A stretch of 64,000 bases of DNA from Dallia pectoralis (GCA_029465975.1 CM055757.1:1-64000); one strand, 5' to 3'; numbered from the stretch's first letter, positions 21,682-31,790 are shown. Numbers and translations: made by a program. The notes: generated by a model from the sequence alone, not told the origin.

Positions 21682-21780
21682 GCGCACGTCGCGCAAAAAA
21701 AAAAACGGTATAAAGACCGTATCTGAAAACTAGGAAAATGTTCTACCTTTTGTCCCATACACCGCACGACTAAAAGGCAG
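21682..21780 (-). promoter_or_regulatory. K5 leader hairpins
   Basis: Hairpin 1 (21743-21780) has stem CUGCCUUUU/AAAAGGUAG with one G-U pair that is G-C in K14. Hairpin 2 (21682-21694) is GCGC-GACGU-GCGC. Confidence 0.75.
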
Positions 21781-21826
21781 AAACCAACAAACTCCCCCAC
21801 TCTGTCAACTCTCCAAGCCGCAACTA

Positions 21827-22091
21827 AACTTGTGCGTAAATTGAAGAGAAAGCAGAGTTTTGATTTCGGACAAAGTGAAGGGGTCGAGAAACACTCGTTC
21901 AGTGCCAGACACAGGCCTCGTGGATTTGTGAGTGAGTGAATGAACAAATGGGGGCATGAGTGAGTTGGTGACTAGTTAGTTGAGTGACTAGTCAAGTCAC
22001 CGAGTGAGAGACTGGGCACACACAGTCACACACAGTCACACACAGTCACACACAGACACACACAGACACACACAGTGATTTAACCAAAATC

Positions 22092-22126
<35 letters not shown>

Positions 22127-22329
22127 TAAAACGGAGGGAAAAAATTCCACACAGAACACAGGTCGTTGAGCAAATGACAGGACGGGGAAAAAAGTGCACA
22201 CAGTTATTATTATCATCATCCTCTTGCTACTAGGGATACGCATTTACCTACATGGATACTCACCTCTCTCGGCTACTAGGTCACCACTTGTGTTCCTTCT
22301 TTTCGTTGTTGTTTTTGACAGGTCAAAGA
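21827..22329. repeat. U2 spacer and 3' flank
   Basis: Standard spacer after K5, with poly(T) at 22093-22123. No gene. Confidence 0.87.
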
Positions 22330-22517
22330 TGGTGCACCGTTCTCGGAGGTACTGCAATACCGAGTCGATGCGTGGAGCGGACGGAGCAAGCCCCGCTTCC
22401 GACTCCCTGTTGGAAAAATCCATTTAATATGTATAGTCCCCGATGGGGACATATCAGATATTAAACTGATAAGAACAGATACTACACTTGATCTTAGCCA
22501 AAAGGCCGAGAAGCGAT
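22330..22517 (-). ncRNA. RNU2: U2 snRNA gene D, complete (188 nt)
   Basis: Complete U2 with nt 1 at 22517. It is two bases shorter than A and B because stem IIb has lost one base on each side (GTCCCC/GGGGAC for GTCCCCC/GGGGGAC), a paired change that keeps the stem. Same Sm-site region as the others. Confidence 0.92.
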
Positions 22518-22666
22518 AACCCACAAATGGGACCCTGTTGACGCCGGGACCCCGGGGGGCTCCGAGGTGGGCCGCGTGCGACCGACGGAGGTCCGGCATC
22601 TAGAGACAATAGTGACGTCCCCCTGAAAGAGACTTACAGACTTAGAGACTTACTTAGACTTAGACT

Positions 22667-22704
<38 letters not shown>

Positions 22705-22822
22705 TGGTGGCTCATTTCTCTTGTAACAAAATACTAGGGCTCTGCCGGAAGCAAAGCCCATCCAAAAATGAGTTGAACTCATAAGTGTTCCTCTCCACGG
22801 AAGTCTTTAGTAAAAGGCGAAA
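22518..22822 (-). promoter_or_regulatory. U2 upstream region D
   Basis: As unit A, with a longer (CAGA)n run (~22669-22704). No confident PSE. Confidence 0.58.
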
Positions 22823-23077
22823 AACTTGTGCGTAAATTGAAGAGAAAGCAGAGTTTTGATTTCGGACAAAGTGAAGGGGTCGAGAAACACTCGTTCAGTG
22901 CCAGACACAGGCCTCGTGGATTTGTGAGTGAGTGAATGAACAAATGGGGGCATGAGTGAGTTGGTGACTAGTTAGTTGAGTGACTAGTCAAGTCACCGAG
23001 TGAGAGACTGGGCACACACAGTCACACACAGTCACACACAGTCACACACAGACACACACAGTGATTTAACCAAAATC

Positions 23078-23120
<43 letters not shown>

Positions 23121-23324
23121 TAAAACGGAGGGAAAAAATTCCACACAGAACACAGGTCGTTGAGCAAATGACAGGACGGGGAAAAAAAGTGCACACAGTT
23201 ATTATTATCATCATCCTCTTGCTACTAGGGATACGCATTTACCTACATGGATACTCACCTCTCTCGGCTACTAGGTCACCACTTGTGTTCCTTCTTTTCG
23301 TTGTTGTTTTTGACAGGTCAAAGA
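22823..23324. repeat. U2 spacer and 3' flank
   Basis: Standard spacer with the longest poly(T) of the window (~23080-23117). Confidence 0.87.
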
Positions 23325-23517
23325 TGGTGCACCGTTCTCGGAGGTACTGCAATACCGAGTCGATGCGTGGAGCGGACGGAGCAAGCCCCGCTTCCGACTC
23401 CATTTAATATGTATAGTCCCCGTTGGAAAAATCCATTTTAATATTCCCACAAAGTATAGTCCCCACCGATGGGGACATATCAGCCCCAACCCTATTAAAC
23501 TGATAAGAACAGATTGT
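23325..23517 (-). pseudogene. Scrambled U2 3' part
   Basis: The U2 3' end is normal to about 23399. Pieces of U2 then appear out of order and duplicated: atttaatatgtatagtcccc, then cgttggaaaaatccatttta, then tatagtcccc again, with attcccacaaag (like the 3' end of K11) and ccccaaccc in between. It ends normally with attaaactgataagaacagat. Either a complex rearrangement or an assembly artefact. Confidence 0.75.
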
Positions 23518-24693
23518 CCCGCCCGCCTCTCCTCTGCCCCTGGTGCCTCGCCTCTCCCTGCCCTCTCCTCCTGCAGCCTTGGCATAGGTCCTCCTCTGCC
23601 TCGGGCATGTAGCCACCAAATGTTCCCCGGAACCACACCTCCTGCATGTTTTGGTGCCGGACACCTTGCCACCTCGTGCCTGTCTGACCCACACCTGTAG
23701 CACCTTCTCCTCGCCTCACATGTTGCCATGCTATGCCCGCTCTTCTGGCACCTGCGGCAGAAGCTCGGCTGCCGAGCATAGAATATAGTGCCACTCTCTC
23801 CCCCAATCTCAAACATCGTCGGGAGGTGGCGGTAGCCATCCTTCCCGGCAGGATCCGGATTGGAGGACCACCCGGAACTGCCTTCTGGCGGTCCAAAACC
23901 CGTACGGGCCCTTGGTGTACTTGGGCCCCTCCGTTACTGTGCAGTACCCCTCCAGAAACTTCCGCACACACTCATCCTTCACATTCGAGTCGTACATCCG
24001 TACCGTGACCTCTCTGACCCCCCCACTTGACAGGTCCATCATTTTAAACAGGTCGTACGGCCCGGTCTGCCCGGCTCCCTCCACCTTCCTCATAGCTGCC
24101 ACCATGTCCTCCTCCTTGAAAAAAGTTACCTCGTACGCCCGCTCCTTAATGTTCTCCTGCAGGCACTTCACTATTACTGGCGTAGCTTGCAAAGCCCCCA
24201 GTAACATGTCCCTGGCGAACTGATTCCGGCTCCAAATCTCCTCTAGCGCCCCCTTCCACTGGAACCGGAGTGTGTTCTTCATCCTCCTCGGCGGGCCCCT
24301 TGTATCAGGGCCCTCCGCCTCCGGGTCCTCCGCCTCCGGGCCCTCCGCCTCCGGGCCCTCCGCCTCCGGGCCCTCCACCTCCGGGCCCTCCACTTCCTGC
24401 CTCTCCTTGACATCCACCACCGTAAAAAGGCCCAACGGGACTGTCTGGCCCGCCTCCCTCACCTTCTTCCAGGCCTCCCTCTTGTCTGCCTCGCGGTAAA
24501 ACGTGACCTCAAAGAAACGGCCGTTTCCGCTCCCATAGAGGTAGGAGACCTCGACGGACGAGAGCTTCAGCGCATCCACTACTACGCCCTTCGCGAAGCT
24601 GGCCCGTCCCCAAACTCCCTCCTGCCCTGCCTTCATCTCAAACCGGAGGGCAAAATCATTGCAGACACCCTCCGCTACCGGGCCTGCCGCCAT
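23518..24693 (-). pseudogene. K6 ORF1, truncated and frame-shifted
   Basis: Start at 24693 (MAAGPVAEGV). Two copies of the N-terminal domain (FALRFEMKAG...FEVTFYREAD and NTLRFQWKG...YEVTFFKEED) are separated by GPEAEG repeats. A frameshift near 23860 follows VVLQSG. The knuckles CRRCQKSGHSMATC and CYRCGSDRHEVARC are in one frame, and a further shift puts CRRCGSGEHLVATC in another. The region after YAKAAGGEG is missing. Confidence 0.8.
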
Positions 24694-24762
24694 GGTGCCG
24701 GCTCAACAAAGCCCCGCACCAGGCCCAAACAAAACCTGCAATAAACAAACTGAGAAACTAAA

Positions 24763-24862
24763 GCGCACGTCGCGCAAAAACAAAAAAACCAAGCCCTACA
24801 CCTAAACCCCCACCCGTGACTCCCTTCACCTGTGCCCCATACACCGCACGACACCAGGTGAA
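24763..24862 (-). promoter_or_regulatory. K6 leader hairpins
   Basis: Hairpin 1 (24825-24862) has stem UUCACCUG/CAGGUGAA with the conserved loop. Hairpin 2 is at 24763-24775. Confidence 0.72.
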
Positions 24863-25060
24863 AACTCCTACTCCAAACCACTCCACTCTGAAAACACTTC
24901 GAGCCGCAACGTCAAAAACCACCAAAACACACCGCTTCCCCCAAAGACCACCCTTTACACCCACAACAGCCCCAACACCCTTCAAACCCCACATACCCCT
25001 TCACCAACAACAAAAAAACCACCCAAACACACCCACAATCCCCATCCCCACCCAAGTCCT

Positions 25061-26830
25061 TCAAGTCCTTCCTGTCCCCCCCCCAGCAAATGCCCTCTCC
25101 GTCCCTGCAGATGCCTGGGGGGTCCCAACCCCCACCTCTCCCGTCATTGGGTCCACAAAGTCCATGGAGGTGAAACCCTCCACCCCCTGAGCGACCCCCG
25201 ACTCCCCACTCCCCACCCCTCTCTTGGCTTTTTCACCCCCTTCCATGCCCCCACTCACCCCCGGTCCATCCCCCGTGCCGACCCTAGGAAGCCTCTTCCT
25301 TTTCGGCACCGCCAAGTCCCTCTGTTCCACCGGCATCCCGCCTGAGAGCTCCCTCAACCCGGCAAGGGCCTCCTCCAGCGCCCCATCAATGGGTCTCTCC
25401 TCCTGCGGCGTCTCCTCGACCCGCTCCTCCTCATCTTCCTCCCCCTCCTCCTCTTCCATATCCTCCTCCTCCTCTTCCTCACTCTCATCCTCGTCCTCCT
25501 CCTCCTCCATCTCTCCCTCCACGGGCGCCACCTCCTGGGGCTCCTCACCAGCTTGCGCCTGGGGCTCCCCCGCTTGCTCCTGGGGCTCCGCCCCCGCCTG
25601 CCTCTCCTCCGCCCTCGGTGCCTGGCCTCTCCTGCCCTCTCCCCCCGCAGCCTCCGCATAAGTCCTCCTTCGCCTTGGGCATGCAGCCACCAAATGCTCC
25701 TCTGAGCCACACTCCCTGCATTTCTTCAGCGCCGAACATCTTGCGACCTCGTGCTGGTCTGACCCACACCTGTAGCATCTCCGCCTTGCCTCACAAGTGG
25801 CCATACTGTGCCCGCTCCTCCGGCACCTGCGGCAGAAACTAGGTTGCCGAGCATAGAAAATGGTGCCACTTTCTCCCCCAATCTCGCACATAGTCGGGAG
25901 GTGGCGGTAGCCGTCCTTCCCGGCAGGATCCGGGTGGAGGACCACCCGGAACTGCCTCCTGGCCGTCCAAAATCCAAACGGGCCCCTGGTGTACTTGGGC
26001 CCCTCAGTTACCGTACATAACCCCTCCAGGAATCTCCTCACACACCCGTCCTCCACATTGGAGTCATACATTCTCACGGTCACTTCTCTGACCCCCCCAC
26101 TTGACAGGTCCATCATGCTGAACAGGCCGTACGGCCCGGTCTGCCCGGCTTCCTCCACCTTCCTCATTGCTGCCACCATGTCCTCCTCCTTGAAGAAGGT
26201 TACCTCGTACGCCCGCTCCTTGAGGTTTTCCTGCAGGCACTTCACCACTACTGGCGTAGCCTTCAGAGCCCCCAGCAACATGTCCCTGGCAAACTGAGTC
26301 CGGCTCCAAATCTGCTCTAAAGCCCCCTTCCACCGGAACCGGAGTGTGTTCTTCATCCTCCTCGGCTCACCCCTTGCCTCCGGGCCCCTTGCCTCCGGGC
26401 CCCTTGCCTCCGGGCCCCTTGCCTCCGGGCCCCTTGCCTCCGGGCCCCTTGCCTCCGGGCCCCTTGCCTCCGGGCCCTCCGCCTCCGGGCCCTCCGCCTC
26501 TGGACCCTCCACTTCCGGACCCGCCACTTCCTGCCTCTCCTTGGAGACATCCACCACCGTAAAAAGGCCCAACGGGACTGTCTGGCCCGCCTCCCTCACC
26601 TTCTTCCAGGCCTCCCTCTTGTCCGCCTCGCGGTAAAACGTGACCTCAAAGAAACGGCCGTTTCCGCTCCCATAGAGGTAGGAGACCTCGACGGACGAGA
26701 GCTTCAGCGCATCCACTACTACGCCCTTCGCGAAGCTGGCCCGTCCCCAAACTCCCTCCTGCCCTGCCTTCATCTCAAACCGGAGGGCAAAATCATTGCA
26801 GACACCCTCCGCTACCGGGCCTGCCGCCAT
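25061..26830 (-). CDS. K7 ORF1: gag-like protein with duplicated N-terminal domain (589 aa)
   Basis: Start at 26830 in a strong context (GCCATGG). Residues 13-95 (FALRFEMKAG, ALKLSSVEVS, FFEVTFYREAD, GLFTVVDV) and 160-243 (NTLRFRWKG, GALKATPVVV, YEVTFFKEED, GLFSMMDL) are clearly homologous copies of the same domain. They are joined by a GPEARG repeat linker (103-154) encoded by a 15-bp minisatellite. Then come the second conserved block (244-300) and knuckles at 333-346, 352-365 and 371-384. YAEAAGGE, a long Glu/Asp run and one C-terminal GTPQASAGTERAFAGGG complete it. A nucleic-acid-binding role is inferred. Entire frame open. Confidence 0.88.
   Translation of the reverse strand: MAAGPVAEGVCNDFALRFEMKAGQEGVWGRASFAKGVVVDALKLSSVEVSYLYGSGNGRFFEVTFYREADKREAWKKVREAGQTVPLGLFTVVDVSKERQEVAGPEVEGPEAEGPEAEGPEARGPEARGPEARGPEARGPEARGPEARGPEARGEPRRMKNTLRFRWKGALEQIWSRTQFARDMLLGALKATPVVVKCLQENLKERAYEVTFFKEEDMVAAMRKVEEAGQTGPYGLFSMMDLSSGGVREVTVRMYDSNVEDGCVRRFLEGLCTVTEGPKYTRGPFGFWTARRQFRVVLHPDPAGKDGYRHLPTMCEIGGESGTIFYARQPSFCRRCRRSGHSMATCEARRRCYRCGSDQHEVARCSALKKCRECGSEEHLVAACPRRRRTYAEAAGGEGRRGQAPRAEERQAGAEPQEQAGEPQAQAGEEPQEVAPVEGEMEEEEDEDESEEEEEEDMEEEEGEEDEEERVEETPQEERPIDGALEEALAGLRELSGGMPVEQRDLAVPKRKRLPRVGTGDGPGVSGGMEGGEKAKRGVGSGESGVAQGVEGFTSMDFVDPMTGEVGVGTPQASAGTERAFAGGGTGRT
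26376..26530. repeat. 15-bp coding minisatellite
   Basis: Tandem cccttgcctccgggc-type units encoding the GPEARG/GPEAEG linker of K7 ORF1. The copy number differs from K6, K11, K12 and K16. Confidence 0.85.
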
Positions 26831-26899
26831 GGTGCCGGCTCAACAAAGCCCCGCACCAGGCCCAAACAAAACCTGCAATAAACAAACTGAGAAACTAAA

Positions 26900-26999
26900 G
26901 CGCACGTCGCGCAAAAACAAAAAAACCAAGCCCTACACCTAAACCCCCACCCGTGACTCCCTTCACCTGTGCCCCATACACCGCACGACACCAGGTGAA
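26900..26999 (-). promoter_or_regulatory. K7 leader hairpins
   Basis: Same as K6: hairpin 1 at 26962-26999 and hairpin 2 at 26900-26912. Confidence 0.72.
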
Positions 27000-27050
27000 A
27001 ACTCCTACTCCAACCCACTCCACTCTGAAAACACTTCGAGCCGCAACTAA

Positions 27051-27307
27051 AACTGTGCGTAAATTGAAGAGAAAGCAGAGTTTTGATTTCGGACAAAGTG
27101 AGTAAGTAAAACGGAGGGAAAAAATTCCACACAGAACACAGGTCGTGGAGCAAATGACAGGACGGGGGAAAAAGTGCACACAGTTATTATTATCATCCTC
27201 TTGCTGCTAGGGATACGCATTTACCTACGTGGATACTCACCTCTCTCGGCTACTAGGTCACCACTTGTGTTCCTTCTTTTTGTTGTTGTTTTTGACAGGT
27301 CAAACGA
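27051..27307. repeat. U2 spacer, internally deleted
   Basis: The spacer jumps from gacaaagtga to gtaagtaaaacggagg, losing the microsatellite and poly(T) blocks. The U2 3' flank follows. Confidence 0.83.
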
Positions 27308-27460
27308 TGGTGCACCGTTCTCGGAGGTACTGCAATACCGAGTCGATGCGTGGAGCGGACGGAGCAAGCCCCGCTTCCGACTCCCTGTTGGAAAAATCCA
27401 TTTAATATGTATAGTCCCCCGATGGGGGACATATCAGATATTAAACTGATAAGAACAGAT
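27308..27460 (-). pseudogene. U2 snRNA 3' part (target of K8)
   Basis: U2 nt ~39 to the end. The flank has an extra c (caaacgatgg), also seen in the unit holding K12. Confidence 0.9.
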
Positions 27461-27891
27461 TGTTAAATGCCTTTATTCCCAAAGACAGTTCAAACACTTC
27501 ATCACACCGGCCCACATCAGGCACCATTAAACCATATAACCAACCCGCCCCAACATCACACAAAGCCCAACCCTACCATCCACCCACATCTTAAATCTCG
27601 AGTATCAATTCCAAACAGTGCAAACCATTCTATGCTTAGCCCACATCGGGCGTCACTGAAATCCCAAACCAAATCCCAGCCATCCCTACATCCCCAAGAT
27701 GAACACAAACCTCACCAAACCCACCCTCCACACACCCACACCCAGAGCAAAACCACACTCCCCACACCCCCATAACCACTAACCAAAAAACCCTCCACCT
27801 TAAACAAAACCCACACTAGCACAAACCCCACACAAACAATACAGACACAAACCCAGTCTTCACCCCACCCTACAATAACGCCACCAAACCC

Positions 27892-29584
27892 CTACCTCAA
27901 CCCCCAACCCTCACCATCCCCGGGGTCCATCTCGTCGTCCCCCCCGGCAAAAACCAGTTCAGTCCCTTGGGACGCCATGGGGGTCCCGGACCCTCCCGCC
28001 ACCGGAGTCTCGCCCTCGGCAAAAGCCTGTTCTGTCCCTTGGGACGCCAAGGGTGTCCCAGTCCCGGCCTCGCCCGGCATCGGGTCCCCCCCTCCGGCAA
28101 ACACCTGTTCTGTCTCTTGGGCCTCCACCGGGGTCCCACTGCCCAAACCCACCATCCCGAAAAAACAAAACTTTTGGCCTCAAAACCAAAGATCCCCAAG
28201 TTTGCACCCCCCGAGCTGGGCTCCCCAGGCCGCCACACCCGGGTTATCTCCTCCACCTCCTCCACCTCCCGCCCCCCTCCTGGTACCTTTTCTGACCCTC
28301 CCAGACCCCCCATGCCCCCACTCACCCCAGTGCTGTTCCCTTCCCCCACCCAAATAGCCCTCTTCTTCACCGGTACCACCCGCCTATACCGTCTCTGACC
28401 CCCTCTTGCATCCCCAAGACAATGTCTTCCGACGCCACAATTCCCGCCGCTAGCTCCCGCAGCCCGGCCAGGGTCTCCTCCAGATCCCTGCTGCCTTCTG
28501 CCGGCCTCTCCCCCGTCTGCGTCTCCTCCACCACCTCCTCAAACTCCATCTCCCCTCCCGCCGCTCTTTCAAGGGGCTCCACCACCTCCTGGGGCGCCGC
28601 GACCTCCTGCTCCTGGGGCTCCGCCCCCTTTTGCTCCTGGGGCTCCCGCTCCTGGGTCTCCTGCTCCTGGGGCTCCGCCCCCGCTTGCTCCTGGGGCTCC
28701 GCCCCCGCTTGCTCCTGGGGCTCCGCCCCCGCTTGCTCTCGGGGCTCCGCCCCCGCCTCTCCTCCTCCCGCCGCCGTTGCTCCTGCCGTTGCTCCACCCT
28801 CTGGTTCTGCACCGCCCCGCCTCTCTCCTCCTGCTGCCTCTGCATATGACCTCCCCCTTTTAGCCGGGCAGTCCCGAACCAGGTGGGCCGCCGATCCGCA
28901 CCCTCGGCAGGTCTTTGGGGCCGGACAGTTGACCACCAGGTGCTGAGCTGAACCACACCTGTGGCAGCGACGCCCCTCACACGCCGCTGCATTGTGCCCC
29001 ACCTTCAGGCACCGGCGGCAGAACTCAGCCTGGCGGGCGTAGTACAATGTGCCCCGTCTTTCCCCGATCGCGAACATCGCCGGCAGGTGCCGGTACCCAT
29101 CCTTCCCCCCCCTTTCCGGCTGGAGGGTTACTTGGAACTGGCGCCGTCCCGTCCAGAACCCATAGTTGTCCCTGATGTAGCGGGGCCCCGCCCCCACTTG
29201 GCACCACTGTGCAAGGTAATCCCTCACCTCCACATCTTCTACCTCGGGGTCGTACAGGTGGACGGTAACGACCCTGGAACCCCCCCTAGAGAGGTCCAAC
29301 ACCTTGTAGAGGCTGAACGGCATCATCGTCTCTTCGTCCTCCGCCCTCTTCAAGACCTCGTCCTTCTTCTCTTCCGCGAAAAAGGTAACGTCGAAAGACG
29401 CCTCCCTCACAACTCCCTGCAGGCACTTTACCACACTGGGCCCCGTCTTCAACGTCCCCAGGAGCATGATCCGGGCGAATTGGTCCCGGCCCCACGGCTC
29501 CCCCTCAGCTCCTCGCCACTGGAACCGGAGGGTATTCTTAATCCCCCGCCCGGGCACACCTCCCGCTCCATCCTCCAACGCCAT
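27892..29584 (-). pseudogene. K8 ORF1, frame-shifted near the C-terminus
   Basis: Start at 29584 (MALEDGAGG). The N-terminal domain (NTLRFQWRG, FDVTFFAEEK, YKVLDLSRGG) and knuckles CRRCLKVGHNAAAC, CHRCGSAQHLVVNC and CRGCGSAAHLVRDC are open in one frame to 28367. EPQEQAGA repeats follow. Two later frame changes (~28370 and ~28160) precede three to four C-terminal motifs (GTPLASQGTEQAFAEG). Confidence 0.85.
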
Positions 29585-29671
29585 GGTGCTGGCGAGAAAA
29601 GCCGCCACGCACCAGGCCCAAAAAAACGCAAAAACCAAAAAAGGCACAAAATACCAAAACTCGAAAAGAAA

Positions 29672-29781
29672 CCGCACGTCGCGGAAACAAAAGGTGGCTG
29701 TACAAGCCAAAAAAAAACCAAGACGAACCCCAACCGTGATCCCCTCCACCTGTGCCCCATACACCGCACGGCCAACAGGTG
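29672..29781 (-). promoter_or_regulatory. K8 leader hairpins
   Basis: Hairpin 1 (29747-29781) has stem CACCUGU/ACAGGUG. Hairpin 2 (29672-29684) is CCGC-GACGU-GCGG: the closing pair is C-G instead of G-C, a compensating double change. Confidence 0.75.
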
Positions 29782-29857
29782 AGAAAAAAACGGGAAAGCA
29801 GCGCCACTCAAAAACTCCCTCCAAAAAACTCTAGCCACCCTCCGAGCCGCAACTCCC

Positions 29858-30008
29858 TTGTGCGTAAATTGAAGAGAAAGCAGAGTTTTGATTTCGGACA
29901 AAGTGAAGGGGTCGAGAAACACTCGTTCAGTGCCAGACACAGGCCTCGTGGATTTGTGAGTGAGTGAATGAACAAATGAGGGCATGAGTGAGTTGGTGAC
30001 TAGTTAGT
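29858..30008. repeat. Short U2 spacer fragment
   Basis: The spacer start runs to gactagttagt and is joined directly to U2 stem IIb sequence. The rest of the spacer, U2 3' flank and U2 3' end are deleted. Confidence 0.85.
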
Positions 30009-30045
30009 GGGGGACATATCAGATATTAAACTGATAAGAACAGAT
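30009..30045 (-). pseudogene. U2 fragment (nt ~39-75)
   Basis: Only the part from gaacagat to gggggac remains between spacer and K9. Confidence 0.85.
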
Positions 30046-31790
30046 GATGATTAAATGTGTTTATTGACAATTCCAATCTTCAGCACTTACAAACAATTTA
30101 CATTCAATAACCCACCACCAGTCCCACCATCACTTCATGTATGTTACCGCCCTCCTTTACAGAGCCACAACCAGTCAAAGGAAACCTTTCAAAAGGCCTG
30201 ACATGCATTGACTGTAAACAGCCGTATTTTGCCTCAAAATAGGCAGCAAACCAAAACTTTACCAGAAAACAAACAAACAAAGGAAACCTCTTTCAATGAC
30301 ACACACAGCCCAAAAACAAAAACAAAACCAGTCAACTGAGGCTTTCAAAAGTATTTTGCCCAAACACCAGCGGCAGCATTAAATAAGTAAATTGCGAGGG
30401 TATCGTACCACTTTGCAATGCAGCCAGCCAGCCATGCAGTCAAGCACTGTTTTAACTGTTTATCCAAAGACAAACAAAAGAAAACCGTTCTCAAGAAACC
30501 AAAAACACAAAAACAAAACACACAGGGGAGCATCTTCCCACCCCCATCACACCTCCCAATCTTGGTTTAGCCCTTACCTACCTAAACCTACTATCTTTCC
30601 CTAACCCCTACTCCTCACCTACCGCCTATCCGCTCACACTAGCCCTAGACCGCCTTTCCACCTCTCCCTCACTGCGTGCTGTCCCCACTTCCTCTCATCC
30701 CTCCTCATTCTCGCCCTCAAATCCCCTTCTACCCTCCTCACTATGCCTTCTACTCCTAAATCTCTCCCTGTCTTTACTAGCTGCTGTCTGGCGTCCCACA
30801 GCCCTTGCTTAAAGAGACTGATGATCAGCCAGAGCAGCAGCCTGTCCCTAACCGTGCCCCTCACACCCCCTACTCCTTTCTCTACCCGTGCCCACGTCAA
30901 TACAAAATCCCCCCTCACCCTACCTAGCAAACCCTGTGCCCTCGCCCATACCACCCCGGCGAACGCACAGTCCCAAAACGCGTGGTGCGTACTCTCCTCC
31001 CTGCCGCACGCCTGTCTTGGACAGGTCGGGGATCGCGACAAGCCATGCCGGTGCATGATGGAGCGCACCGGCAAGGACTTGTGGAGGCATTGCCAGTTCA
31101 GGTCCTTGAGCCTATTGTCTAGGCCCTTCACCTGCACTCCCTCCCAGACCACCGCCGGGATACCCACTACGGGCCCCGGACACACACCCTTTCTGACCTC
31201 CTCGTACAGGAGCCTGTGATCCAAACCTACTCGGGCAACTTCAACCTCGGGGTGCGCTCGTAACCACTTGGCCGCATGACCGAAGTGCCACGGCAGCTGT
31301 TCCGCCCGAGGACCCGTGTTGGACCACACCATTATGCTTCTCGCTTGATAAGAGAAGAACACCCGCAGGAGGTAACCGGATGGGTGTATCACTGGACGAG
31401 CGAGCTCCGACAGTAAAAACGAAACGAAGATCGAGTCGAGCTTGAGGGGGAAATGTGGTACCCCCCTACCTCCCTCCCCGATGGGGCAGAGCATGCGAGC
31501 CCTGGCGACCCACTCGTACCTGACACCCCACATGAACTTGAACACCAACCTTACAAGAGGTCGTCTCAGACACGCCGGCAGAGGGTAGATGTATGCCAAA
31601 TACAAAAGAGATGGCAAGACATCCACCTTCAGGACCAGGACCTTGCCCATAAATGACAGTGACCTAGCCTTCCACATTGCCAATCTGTGCCCCATACACC
31701 GCACGGCCAACAGGTGAGAAAAAAACGGGAAAGCAGCGCCACTCAAAACTCCCTCCAAAAACTCTAGCCACCCTCCGAGCCGCAACTCCC
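30046..31790 (-). mobile_element. K9: chimeric remnant produced by the tandem duplication
   Basis: The 3' part is a copy of K10's 3' UTR and ORF2 C-terminal end. The 5' 100 bp is a copy of K8's leader. The fusion point at ~31686 is the tandem-duplication junction, so K9 was never a separate insertion. Confidence 0.82.
30634..31686 (-). pseudogene. K9 ORF2 C-terminal fragment
   Basis: One open frame covering LAMWKARSLSFMGKVLVLKV, LPWHFGHAAKWL and the Cys-His motif CPRQACGREESTHHAFWDC to the stop at 30634. It has no RT core. It is useful because it preserves the reading frame where the duplicate in K10 has two single-base losses. Confidence 0.82.

Larger units (their letters stand above)
19622..21826 (-). 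mobile_element. K5: full-length ORF1-only Keno-like element
   Basis: About 2.2 kb, with both ends present: leader start (sense TAGTTGCGGCTTGG), two leader hairpins, intact ORF1, ~410 bp 3' UTR and 3' end AATAAA...GTTAACA at the U2 site. There is no room for an ORF2. The 5' end joins spacer aacttgtgcg rather than the U2 5' half. Its near-identical relative K14 does keep U2 sequence upstream. Confidence 0.9.
23518..24910 (-). mobile_element. K6: 3'-truncated ORF1-only element (double-domain type)
   Basis: Sister of K7. The sense 3' end falls inside ORF1, just after the third zinc knuckle region, and is joined to U2 as GGGACA|ATCTG. The 5' end (gagccgcaac, 24910) abuts the 3' UTR of K7 directly, with no U2 or spacer between. 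Confidence 0.8.
24911..27050 (-). mobile_element. K7: ORF1-only element with intact double-domain ORF1
   Basis: Leader, intact ORF1 and ~150 bp of 3' UTR, then fused to K6 without its own U2 3' junction. The 5' end joins a slightly altered spacer start (ctgtgcg). No ORF2. Confidence 0.85.
27461..29857 (-). mobile_element. K8: ORF1-only Keno-like element
   Basis: About 2.4 kb with a canonical 3' end at the U2 site and leader start gccgcaactccc at the spacer junction (29857/29858). Single N-terminal-domain ORF1 type. The 3' UTR (27461-27891) has no frame of note. Confidence 0.87.
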
